DNA of 64,000 bases from Mya arenaria (Eukaryota > Mollusca > Bivalvia > Myida > Myidae), in the NCBI RefSeq assembly GCF_026914265.1, contig NC_069126.1:40024421-40088420 (forward strand), in the 5' to 3' direction. The translations under genes were made by a program, and so were the position numbers. Below are positions 13,819-24,169 of this stretch, piece by piece. How positions within the stretch are numbered: position 1 is the first letter of the stretch; every line of letters begins with the position of its first letter. Below the pieces are notes generated by a model, which made no database searches, had not been told where the DNA came from, and saw only the letters and a list, made by a program, of their open reading frames with translations.

Positions 13819-13921
13819 CTGAAAAATATAAAAGCAGTTGCAATTATAAATGTCAGTTATTTTGTATTTTTCTTAGAGAGCAGCAGCCAATAGTTAAAAA
13901 CTTTGTTAAGTTGTCCATATG

Positions 13922-14037
13922 TTATCTTTTGGCCAGTTGACTTATTTAAACTGCTTGATTGGTTAGTTGTCATTATTGGATAAATATTGAACAATCATTA
14001 ACATTTTGGATAACTTAGACCAAACCATACAACTGGC
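13922..14037. mobile_element. Small interspersed repeat (MITE-like), copy 1
   Basis: The segment begins TTATCTTTTGGC and ends near TTGGATAACTT...CCATACAACTGG, with TGATTGGTTA and TATTGAACAATCA between. A second copy with the same block order lies at 40701-40822. Partial self-complementarity of the ends (TTATC...GGATAA) suggests a foldback MITE. Confidence 0.5.
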
Positions 14038-14872
14038 TAAGTTTTTTATTTTAAATATGCCAGGGTGAAGAATCACGTGACTTCAAAGGAGTTCTCACAT
14101 GGGTCATCACAGGTCACAATAGAGTAAACAAACAAATAAAAAAACTATGCTATTTTCTGCTGCTAAAGATGTGAAATATTTTAAATTTGTTTGTGTTTAA
14201 TGATGCAATCCTTGGCCAAAATGGGACATGTTATGTATCTGCATATTGCCATAGTAATGATATGCATTTTAATGTTAATATCCTTAACAGTTTAAATGTC
14301 ATGGCCAACAGTACCGTTTTAATTTATAAATGTCAAGGTCACCTACAAAAAGATGGTCATAACGGTTTAAGCCATAAAACATTAATTTTCGAACGGAAAT
14401 ATTAAAATCTACGATCTGATTTTTTTTATCAGCAAACTAAAATCATTGTTTTGCAGATATGTATGCAAAAATTTGCTCTTTCCAAGACAAAAAATACAAA
14501 AAATGGTATATCTCTGAGAGTGTAGCTTTAAGTTATTGATCACACAACATATTGGATGCTGGACGCCTGCCCACCGCAGCATAAAAATGTTGAAGATTTA
14601 ATTTGAAAATATATGGACCTCCATCAAGTGTTATTTTGCGAGGAAGAATCAATGTTTTCATCATTAGGAACCATCTAGATCTAGGTCTTACACTTTCTCT
14701 GTTCAGGCAATGTGTATAGCATAACTGTTATTTTCTAGGATAACTGGTAATTCCAAAATTAATTTAAAACAATGCATTTACTCCATCAAAAAGACACTGA
14801 CCTCTTCCCAAAATGGTGAGAAAAAAAACCCTGTTTATATTTAATTTTATATCTAACTAATAAACTCACTTG

Positions 14873-17800
14873 TTACGACTTGACAAATCCACCTTCCTTC
14901 AGTTTACCGACGAGTTCCTCAACTGACTCCACTTTCTGTCCAGCCTCTCGTGTGGGTGGGTCCTCCACTGACAAGATCTGCTGGGTGGATTTGATCTCTA
15001 CTCCTAGATCCCCAGGCTTCTTCGTGGTCAGTGATTTCTTTTTGGCTTTCTGAAGTAGGATGGTACGTGTTAATTAGTTTAATCCGTTCTCCTACACAGT
15101 GACCTCCCTTAGTGAGCAGAGAACCCTGGCACCCACATGAAAATAGCTGGAGGTCAGCTGTATAAGTTTGGGTTTTAAATATTTTTTAAAAATATATTAT
15201 AGGCCGATTTTTCAAAACTTTGTTAAAGTGAACAACGATCTGCAGTATTCCTATCAAGAGTTGAGACAACTGTTTCAGCTGTACTTGATTTATTTAAATA
15301 TATAAAAATATCATCAAATATTTCACCTTTAAAAGTCGTTAATCCCATTGTTAACTTTAATAAAGTTCTGAACAATCGGGCCAATATGTTTCATTAAAGT
15401 TCTATGAAGCAATGTCATCAAGGTAAAAAAATAAAATAAAAAAATAAACAATTAAATCATTTATTTAATTGTATCTTTTAAGTAGAATATTCTATGGCAT
15501 GATTCAAGATAGATCATTAGGTGTCAATTAATAACTAGTTTGTTTAGGGTTTCCCAACTGACTCACAAAAATACCAACGACCCCAATGGTTTTTACATTC
15601 CCGGGTGAGCATATTTGTTTTCATTACAGAATTAAGAGGTTCAAATTAAGAGTTTAAAAACAAGTTCTTACTTAACTTTGATGGTCCATCATAAGTGAAT
15701 AGTGTTGTAAATTGTACATGTTTAGTTATGTATAGTGAAGTTTTATGTAATTACCTCTATAAAATATCAATTAATTATTTATGATATTAAAAGAGTATCA
15801 CATTTGTGGTTATTCAATACTTTAAATATTAAACAGGTTTACTAAAATTGATAAAACTCACTATGGTGTTTATCACTTATAGAGAACTAGTTTAATAAAT
15901 TCCATAATGAATGACCATTCACTCATGTAACATAATCTATAAGAAAAGATTAAGCGTATAATGAACATGGGACATAGTGGTATACCATAATGTTAGGGAG
16001 GGTGGCATATCGTGGCTCATTCAAGCGTAGATCAGTAGTTATAACAGCTGGCAGCGTAATGTTGATCGTCTCCAATCCCCCATCAATCTCGCGTGTCACA
16101 TCTAAAGTACCATCCTTCTTCTCAATCTTGGACGCAAATGTTCCCTGCAAATGGAATTTGTTGGTTATGTTATACTACATATTTTTTGCAAACAGTGAAT
16201 CAATTTGATATACCGTACATATTTATGGGTATATAGTTAAGTGGCAATAAAGAATAATCAATGTAGCTCCATACAAGCCCTTTCATTTAGGATGTAATTT
16301 AAAAATCAACAGATTTGGACAAAGGTAACAAATATGCCCTGACCGTAGCTATTTATCAAAATTACTTTTTTGAAAACCACCCTGACAACTCTCATTCTTT
16401 TTCAAAAGGTCATGTGTTTTTTACATAACTTCAGCTCCTTGTATTCAAGCAAAAGGTCACCCAGCATTTACTTCAGCTCCTTGTATTCAAGCAAAAGGTC
16501 ACCCAGCATTTACTTCAGCTCCTTGTATTCAAGCTTAAGTTCAACCAGCATTAGAACAGCTCCTTGTACTCAAGCAGAAATTCCCCTATCATTTACCCAG
16601 TACTTCAGCTGTTTGTATTCAAGTAGAAGTTTGCACGTCATTTTCTTCAGCTCCTTGTATTCAAGCAGAAGTTTACCCGCCAATTACTTCAGCTCCTTGT
16701 ATTCAAGCAGAAGTTTACCCGGCATTTACTTCAGCTGCTTGAATTCAAGCAGAAGTTCACCCAACATTTACTTCAGCTCCTTGTATTCGAACAGAAGTTC
16801 ACCTGGATTTACTTCAGCTCCTTGTAGTCAAGCAGAAGTTCACCCAGCATTTACTTAAACTTCTTGAAATCAAGCTGAAGTTTTTGCTTAGCATTTACGT
16901 AAGCTTCTTATATTCAAGCAGAAGTTCACCCAGCATTAACTTGCATAAAGAACTAAGAATGAGTACCTGAGACCAATCCAGCAGAGCTGACACCATCTGA
17001 CCTGTTTGGTTACAGTCGTCATCAATGGCCTAAAACATACACACAAGTTCATATAAAGAATACATTAGGTAAGTAACTAAATATAACACAACAATCATAA
17101 TAAAAGAAATTCACAATCCTAGTCTGTAACTTTGGTTTATTTCTAGCTTAGAGATTTTTATAAATATTTTCAGCAACCGCTTTTACCATGTCCTTATCAT
17201 GTTGTCAGTTTTCTTGTTCAATATTTAAAGTTCCATGTGAAATATTACAATATTTTATTTTTTTAAATAATAGCAACACATGGAAATGAGATTGCTGTCT
17301 TAAAAAAAAAAAATCATCCAAGTCATCAATAATTCCATCAGAAAAGGTTAAAGAAGTTTTAACTAATGTACTTTATATCTGAATTTGTTAACACAGTAAT
17401 ACATAATCACTGAGACCATCAAGCTTACCTGTTTCCCAAGAATGATGAGGTCAACTTTCTCATCTGTGGCTATTTTGGCTAACAACTTGGAGACATGTAT
17501 TGGCTGCATGTTGGTGTAGTCTTTAGGGTCTACCAAGACATGGATGGCCTTGTCTGCTCCCATTGCCAGTGCTGTCCGCAGTGTCTCCTGTTTTATGGTT
17601 TTAATAAGATCTATTAAAATGATTAAACACAAATATGTCGGTAATTTAATAAATTAGATGTTTGTTGGGCAATATAGGGGGGAGATGGCAAGGTGATTGA
17701 TATCAGACTCTATAAATCAGGTATTCCTAGGTTTAATCCCAGGATAGGTAAATGATTCTCAATTGATTGCATATTTTGTAACAATATAATTAAATGTCTG

Positions 17801-20800
17801 TTACCTTGACGCTTGTCTCAGTTCTTTAAGACGTACATGAAAAACAGACTCACCAAAGACCTGCTTGTAAAATTGTTAGGATTGCATCTAGTTTGTAAGA
17901 CATGACTTACCCATAGGGCAAGTCTTTCAAAATAAGAGAGGGTTTGTATAATAGGAAGTCAAAGTCACAATAGAGCAGACAAAGAAGTCACAATAGAGCA
18001 GACAAAGAAGTCACAATAGAGCAGACAAAGAAGTCACAATAGAGCAGACAAAGAAAAAAATGTAGTTGAAAATGGCTTTTGGTGTAGTTAAAGCATGCAG
18101 TCATTCACAATAAATGCAAAAGCACGCCTGAGTATGATCCTATTTGCTGTAAAAATGGAACATACAATGTAGTTAAACTTTTTAATTTAACTAAATACCT
18201 GACACTGTTGTGGGCCACAGGAGACGGCGAGAATTTCTGAGGCTACTTTCTTCTCTTTCATTCTTACAGCTTCTTCGACGGCAATCTCATCAAATGGGTT
18301 CATGCTGTGTTTGACCCCATCTGTAACTACGCCCATCTTGTCGGGCTTCACCCGAACCTACAGAATAAGGAGAAAATCAATGTAGTTTGGACATATAATC
18401 GATCATCAACAATGAAATGATAGAGTCAGTAAATCATTCATTATTAATAACAGCCTCCAGTCCATTATATATTATGAAATCAATTTAACATATCTATACT
18501 AGTTGACCTGTTAAAAGTTAAATAAAAAAATAGGGAATGTGAATTTGAAGTCCAAATTTTGTTAAAAAAAGTATATAGCAAATCAATTACACCTTAGGTT
18601 TGCAGTTAAGGCAAGCCAGTCAAGTTCATCCAATTTATAGGGTATTAAGCAGTCAACACATGAAAAACAAGAGCCGTCGTAAGACAGCGCGCTCGACTAC
18701 GCCGCTTTGACTTAGAACACAATAACGATGTAATAATACCAAGTTTGGTCTCTTTATGTCATACCTAACTAAAATTATTTGATACATAAGGTGACTTTGA
18801 TGCTGCCCTCCCACAAGCCCGCCCAACAATGACACAAGTCATTCAAATAACTTGATTTCCCATTATGAAAATGTAGTTAAGAATATACAAATATGCCTTT
18901 CAAAGGAAATTAAAAAAAACAGATCAAAAAATCAAGGGCCATAATAAACTGAGTTATGTTTCTTGTTGTAAGATGGTCATAAATAATTTTGAATTTTATT
19001 AAGTGCATTTAATGAACGGTAAGTTTTTTTTATTAAAATCCCAACTTGTCCTTAACTTTTACTTGCCTAAAACTTTAACCTAAGTCAATCAGGGGCCATA
19101 ACTTGTATTAAGGATATGGAGTTATGTAACCTCATTGGGTGATGGTCCTGAACAATTGTGTGAAGTATTAAGTCAATTGAATGAAGGGTATAGAAGTTAT
19201 TAAACAATATCCCAACCTGCCCTAAAACTTTAACCTAAGTCAATCAGGGGCCATAATTTGTATAAAAGATAATATGGAGTTATCTAACCTCATTATGTGA
19301 TGGCTCTGAACATCTGTGTGAAGTATTAAGTCAATTGAATGAATGGTATTGGAGTTTCAAGTGAAAATCCCAACTTGCCCTAAAACTTTAACCTGCCCTA
19401 AAACTTTTACCTAAGTCAATCAGGGGCCATAACTTGTATTTAAGATAACATGGAGTTATGTAACCTCATTGTGTGATGGTCCTGAACAACTGTGTGAAGT
19501 ATTAAGTCAATTGAACAAAGGATATAGAAGTTATTAATAAATATTCCAACTTGCCCTAAAACTTTAACCTAAGTTCCATAGTCAATCAGGGGCCATAATT
19601 TGTGTAAAGAATAATATGGAGTTATCTAACCTTATCATGTGATGGCCCTGAACAACTGTATGAAGTATTAAGTCAATTGAATGTAGGGTATTGGACTTAT
19701 AAGTGAAAATCCCAACTTGCCCTATAAATTTAACCGGACGCCGACGCTGGGGCAGTATTATAGCTCACCTATTCTTCGAATAGTCGAGCTAAAAAGGGGC
19801 ATAATACTGTCAAAATGCTTGATACAGTGACCTCCTCCTGAGTACAGGTTGGGGGCATGATGGTGAACAAGCGTGCAAAGTTTCAAAGCCAGATGTCAAT
19901 GGACTTTCAAAATATTTGAGGTTGTACGCAAACTTTTGAGGTGGTACGCAAACTTTAAAGTAAATTCAATGTAAATTCTAAGTAGAAAAAGGGGCATAAT
20001 TTTGTCAAAATGCTTGATAGAGTTACCTTCTCCTGTGTATGGGTTGGGGGCATGATGGTGAACAACTGTGCAAAGATTCAAAGCCTATGTCAATGGACTT
20101 TGAAAATATTTGAGGTGGTACGCAAACTTTAACGTAAATTCTAAGTAGAAAAAAGGGCATAATTTTGTCAAAATGCTTGATAGAGTTACCTCCTCCTGTG
20201 TATAGGTTGAGGGCATGCTGGTGAACAACTGTGCAAAGATTCAAAGCCTATGTCAATGGACTTTGAAAATATTTGAGGTGGTACGCAAACTTTAACGTAA
20301 ATTCTAAGTAGAAAAAAGGGCATAATTTTGTCAAAAAACTTGATAGAGTTACCTCTTCCTATGTACAGGTTGGGGGCATGATGGTGAACAAGTGTGCAAA
20401 GTTTCAAAGCCATATGTCAATGGACTTTGAAAATATCTGAGGTGGTAAGCAAACTTTAACATAAATGGTTACGCCAACGCTCGGGTGATTAGGATAGCTC
20501 TCCTTATTCTTCGAGTAGTCAAGCTAAAGTCAATCTTGCGTGACTCGATTACTAGAACTTGTTGATGGCTTATTCTTTTTGGGGGGTAGGAAGACTCATC
20601 AGATGCTGGCCGTGATATGTTCGGGGATTAGATATTCTTAGAAACAACAGATGACCGTTCACTAGCTTTATTCATGATAGTATATCTTCCGGAAGTCCCG
20701 GTATCATATTACATGCACATACATATAGAGTGGCTACTGAGGACACAACAGGCCGCTTGTTGATAACAAAGCTGTCCAATAATTTTACATTGTTCACTTT

Positions 20801-22153
20801 GAATATATACCCTTGCCATCAAGTAATACCCATTCGGCAAGCACGCTACAGATTTCATTAAGTCTAAAAGTATTAAAAACAGTAACATTATAAATTTAAA
20901 ATAAAGAATCTAGGGACCCCAAACGCAATCCCATGAAAGGTATCCATAAACTCTTCCTTTATACCTAGTTTGGTCAAGATATGTCGACCCTAACTAAAGA
21001 TATTCAGTTTGAACCATTTTTCTATTTTTAGTAACAGTGACCTTGACCCTAGGGACCCCAAATGCAATCCCATGAAAGGTATCCATAAACTCTTCCAATA
21101 GACCAAGTTTGGTCAAGATATGTGAACCCTAACTAAAGTTATTCAGTTTCAACTGTTTTTCTATTTTTAGTAACAGTGACCTTGACCCTAGGGACCCCAA
21201 ACGCAATCCCATGAACGGTATCTATAAACTCTTCCTGTACACCAAGTTTAGTTAAGATATGCCATCCCTAACTAAAGTTATGTAGTTTCAACCGTTTTTC
21301 TATTTTTAGTAACAGTGACCTTGACCTTGAACCTAGGGACCCCAATCGATGGGGTTTACTTATAGTGAGCAAAAACGCTAAATTTAGCCAATGACTGAGC
21401 TAGGTGATTACGTCATTTGTATTCACTATGCACGCCTCGGAGCATCCCGGAAAGATTTTAGATAAAACTCTGCCTTTTCCATATTTGTTCTATTTTTGAA
21501 AACTCACTAGAGCGTGACTCTGAACTTTCTTCTTTATACTGGTAGTGTAAATATACCACTTATAGGCTGTTTACACTCGACTCCGTAGCGGAATTAAGTT
21601 AATGTTTATTCTACTTTCCTTTTAACATTTTGTGGTCTAGAAAAAGCCACTCGCAGAATTTTGCGAGCTTGAATAAAAGTCACTCGCAATTTGCAAATGT
21701 CCCTCTCAATTTGTGTGTATGCGAGTCTAAATTCGAACCCTGCTAGTCATTCTAAAATGCTGTCCAGGCTTCTTTTTTTAAAGATGTTTAGTCTGGACCA
21801 GGAATGGGACGTTCTGACATAGATTTGATGATATGGTTCAGGAGAGATGCAAAATACTTTAAGAGATCGTTGATATTATCAGTGTAAATAAAATATTTTA
21901 GATAGCTTAATCCATAGAAGTTGTTGATCCGTTAGTCCTTGGGCGTAAGAAGAATCCATTTTTATCCAGTTGTTACGAAACATGAAAAATAAAATAAGCT
22001 GGCTTGTAAGTCGAAATATATACTTAAACCAAACATTCAATAAAGGGAAATGTATACTTATTGAAAATGCTGCAATTATGTAATGAGTGTATTTACTTTC
22101 ACGGCATAATCAATGACTCTCTTGACGCCAACCAAAATTCGAAGGCCCGACAT
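14873..22153 (-). CDS. ETFB: Electron transfer flavoprotein subunit beta, complete, six coding exons
   Basis: Exons in transcript order: 22097-22153, 18199-18357, 17429-17587, 16967-17029, 15986-16144, 14873-15049. All junctions are GT-AG and phase 0, giving 257 aa (human ETFB has 255). The protein is the beta half of the mitochondrial-matrix ETF heterodimer, which takes electrons from acyl-CoA and related dehydrogenases and passes them to ETF-QO. Beta holds the structural AMP. Visible landmarks: [19 protein letters not shown] at the N-terminus; [46 protein letters not shown]; the family signature [19 protein letters not shown]; and the partner-recognition loop [14 protein letters not shown] with leucine 195. 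Lys200 and Lys203 (MKAKKK) match the sites methylated by ETFBKMT in mammals. The start is chosen because exon 1 matches the family N-terminus exactly. Intron 1 (3.7 kb) is full of repeats. No defects are seen. Confidence 0.97.
15490..15980. other. ETFB intron 5 (part), no feature seen
   Basis: Plain AT-rich intron between the last two coding exons. I see no repeat or exon-like block. Confidence 0.4.
16428..16938. repeat. Minisatellite, 42 bp unit, about 12 copies, in ETFB intron 4
   Basis: The unit begins ACTTCAGCTCCTTGTATTCA and continues AGCAGAAGTTCACCCAGCATTT. The first three copies start at 16428, 16470 and 16512 and are nearly identical; later copies diverge and shrink by a few bases. 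Because 42 is a multiple of three, a 162-codon frame runs through it (16370-16858). This is an artefact of the period and not a gene. Confidence 0.9.
17680..17752 (+). mobile_element. tRNA-derived SINE head (degenerate)
   Basis: GATGGC.AGGTGATTGATATCAGACT is followed about 35 bp later by TTCCTAGGTTTAATCCCAGGA. This is the spacing of RNA polymerase III A and B boxes in a tRNA-like SINE head. The B box (GGTTTAATCCC) is close to the GGTTCRANYCC consensus. It lies in ETFB intron 2. Confidence 0.45.
17962..18053. repeat. Tandem repeat, 23 bp unit, four perfect copies
   Basis: The unit AAGTCACAATAGAGCAGACA plus AAG repeats four times without change in ETFB intron 2, which implies recent expansion or homogenisation. 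The core GTCACAATAGAG also occurs once at about 14113. Confidence 0.9.
18663..19796 (+). mobile_element. Non-autonomous pearl/Helentron-like element with five ~160 bp monomers
   Basis: The left end reads ACAAGAGCCGTCGTAAGACA then GCGCGCTCGACTACGCCGC. About five tandem monomers follow (GGGGCCATAA marks at about 18936, 19092, 19246, 19422 and 19591). The right end is CGGACGCCGACGCTGGGGCA and a hairpin: AGCTC, CTATTC, loop TTC, GAATAG, GAGCT, then AAAA. The left GCTCGACTA is the inverse of the right TAGTCGAGC. This layout (head, repeated core, tail hairpin, subterminal inverted repeats) is that of bivalve pearl elements, which are thought to be mobilised by Helentrons. Located in ETFB intron 1. 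Confidence 0.65.
19793..20528 (+). mobile_element. Second tandem-core element with related 3' tail
   Basis: Four monomers start with (A)AGGGGCATAA at about 19795, 19990, 20153 and 20316 (period 163 bp after a longer first unit). They end at 20458-20528 in ACGCCAACGCTCGGGTGATT and a hairpin-like TTATTCTTCGAGTAGTCAAGCT. The tail matches that of the element at 18663-19796 but the monomer is different. No separate left head is visible, so it may be a 5'-truncated or composite copy. Three minus-strand ORFs here repeat the same peptide and are by-products of the period. Confidence 0.55.
20905..21345. repeat. Tandem repeat, ~139 bp unit, three copies plus part
   Basis: CTAGGGACCCC marks occur at 20910, 21049, 21188 and 21332. 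Between marks each unit holds CAATCCCATGAA.GGTAT, TTTGGTCAAGATATG, CCCTAACTAAAG and TTTTTAGTAACAGTGACCTT. Copies differ at a few per cent. Located in ETFB intron 1. Confidence 0.85.
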
Positions 22154-22793
22154 TCTCCTTCGTGAACTCTACTGGGCGGATTGATTAACCTATTCTTCAA
22201 AATTGATAAATTCAATCTAGTTTCAAGATAATTTAGTTTTAAACATTATGTGTAAAAAGATACAAAAATTGGCATTTTTATACTTAAATACTCGAATATT
22301 TTACGTAAAATGGAAAATATTTATAATAGTTAATCGATTCATTTACCAATAAATCAAATATGTATTGGGGCCTAAGAAAATTATTGGACCGCAGTTAAAA
22401 TGTAGGAAAGGAACAAACAAAAGATGACACCTTGTGTACAAAACAAATAATTTAAAACCAGCGGTTAGTGCCTTAAGTTGTAATCAAGAATTTCAAACTA
22501 TTTTTTTTAATTGTTTTTCAAACAGCGTTTATCAATTGTTTTCACTGTTGGTGAAACTCTATCTAGTGAGTAGTATCCCAATGTATATATTTTTTGAGTA
22601 TTTGTTTTAAATGCATTGAACAACAAAAAAAAAACTACAAATAAATGAATCTTATCAAACTGCATGGTTCAAAAGATGAAATCGATTTTTTTTGTAAATT
22701 AAAATTGAACCTCCAGGTCTTATATCACTTTAGTCACTGGACCAGGCTAACCATCATTAAAGAAAAAGCCTGGACGGCATTTTAGAATGACTA
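21744..22793. repeat. Pair of inverted repeats enclosing ETFB exon 1
   Basis: Left arm 21744-21802 starts TAGTCATTCTAAAATGCTGT. Right arm about 22737-22793 ends GGCATTTTAGAATGACTA. Reverse-complementing one arm aligns them over about 57 bp with few mismatches. Both outer ends can be read as TA followed by GTCATTCTAAAATG, as in a TA-target transposon. The enclosed ~940 bp contains ETFB exon 1 (22097-22153) and its promoter. Confidence 0.7.
22154..22215 (-). promoter_or_regulatory. ETFB: Putative ETFB promoter region
   Basis: Directly upstream of the ETFB start (minus strand) lie an ATCAATCCGCCCAGTAG segment containing a GC-box-like CCGCCC (about 22174-22180) and an ATTGATT element. There is no TATA box close to the start. 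The call rests on position and the GC box only. Confidence 0.25.
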
Positions 22794-22839
22794 ATATCAC
22801 TTAAGCCCAAACCTAGGAGTTGTTAACTTTCATGTTAAT

Positions 22840-22925
22840 TTTGATGGCCGAGTGGTTAGCTTATCAGACTCAAGATTCTGAATCAGAAGGTCCTGGGTTT
22901 GATCCCCACTCTGAGTTATGGGTAA
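22840..22925 (+). mobile_element. tRNA-Leu-like SINE head
   Basis: GATGGCCGAGTGGTTAG (A box), CAGACTCAAGATTCTGAATC and GGTCCTGGGTTTGATCCCCA (B box) follow the plan of tRNA-Leu(CAA), with CAA in the anticodon position. The acceptor stem does not pair cleanly and a non-tRNA tail follows, so it is a SINE and not a working tRNA gene. Confidence 0.6.
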
Positions 22926-23437
22926 TGATAGTACTGGTTACCATAACTTAAAACAATGCAGCTTCGGCATTTTTAAGTGAGGCCATTGTTATGTTACATT
23001 TTCTTGATCATTGCAACTTTATAAAATATCTAAATCTAAATGCAGCGATTTTAAGCCGCGCTATTGGTCATAATATTTACAATACAATAAGCTTTTGATA
23101 ATCATATCAGACACTTTAATGACCCTTTGGCTAAATGTTATACGGTTTATTCAGCAAAAACCATTAAAATTATAATATCATTTGAGTTAATCCCTTCTAG
23201 TTTTGTTGTTTACTATCATGTGATCATGAAGACAATGAAGCCAGTGTTTCAAAAGGTCGGTATATATATTTCTTGGCATCCAATTTACTGTAGAGAGTGG
23301 TGTTTGAGTAAATGGAAAAATAAAAAATGTCCAGATGATAAACGTCCAAGAACGCCTGTCATTGTTGCGAAAAACATGAGTGCAGGTTCAATTTTTAAAC
23401 AAAAGTACATGTAACTATGCAGATGGAAATATAATAT

Positions 23438-24163
23438 CATACATGCCATATTTTCTGGAGACCATTCAGGGGGATTTGCTCAAAAGGCTGAAAATTCAGG
23501 GGGATTTTGGTTGTATTCAGGGGGATTTTTTTAGCAGGTCTAAGTTGGCGAAATTTTAAAGTATTTTTAAACGCAAGTACGAAAAAATGTATTCACATAT
23601 AGTTTGCTTTGAAAACCTCTTAACTTTTTCATTATACAGAATTATTTTATGTCATGATTTATCATATTCTTATGATACACTGTCATGTCATACTGTAATG
23701 CACTTGCAGAACAAAATATGTCATTGGAAAAATATGTTTTCGAGACAATTAAATTAAATTTACCTTCCTTCAAAGTCTTTTAAAAAAATGTGCTTAATTC
23801 TATCAGCTTGATGACTTTCAGACAATAAGAGAATAGAATAAATATTATAAATTTCTTCCTTCCAAAATAGTAATATTTCTTTGCCTTTGATAATTACTAC
23901 AAATTAATTGATCACTTGTTGTAAAAGTTTCCTTTTGGCATTTCACCCTTGTGGAGTTGTTTCTTAACATTCAGATTCAGTTTCACTCACATACAGTGGT
24001 TTTACTTACTTTGTCATTATTGCCTGATGTAAAATTTCTAAAAAAAAAAAATTTTTTTTTTTTTTTATAAATTCCGGGGGATTTTTATCTCCCGCCGGAA
24101 GACCGGGGGATGGATCAAAATTCCGGGGGATTTTTCCTCCCGCCAGGGGATATGGCATGTATG
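23438..24163. mobile_element. MITE with CATACATGCCATAT inverted ends and TAATAT target duplication
   Basis: The left end CATACATGCCATAT (23438) and right end ATATGGCATGTATG (to 24163) are perfect inverses over 14 bp. Both sides are flanked by TAATAT (23432-23437 and 24164-24169), a plausible 6 bp target-site duplication. Subterminal GGGGGATTT motifs are repeated three times on the left and three times on the right, the latter within CTCCCGCC-containing blocks. A long A-run/T-run palindrome sits at about 24043-24066. There is no coding capacity (726 bp). Confidence 0.75.
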
Positions 24164-24169
24164 TAATAT

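Noticed and set aside
16370..16858. 162-codon open frame on the plus strand
   Set aside because: It runs through a 42 bp minisatellite whose period is a multiple of three; there is no splice context or family similarity, and it is antisense in an ETFB intron.
19896..20413. Three similar minus-strand ORFs ([12 protein letters not shown]...)
   Set aside because: The same peptide repeats because the 163 bp monomers repeat; not a gene family.
22840..22925. tRNA-Leu gene
   Set aside because: A and B boxes are present, but the acceptor stem does not pair and a SINE-type tail follows.
23127..23414. 95-codon plus-strand ORF between ETFB and GGT (contains YISWHPIYCREWCLSKW)
   Set aside because: Slightly more protein-like than its neighbours (Trp/Cys-rich), but no family recognised and no flanking exons. 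Could be an old transposon fragment.
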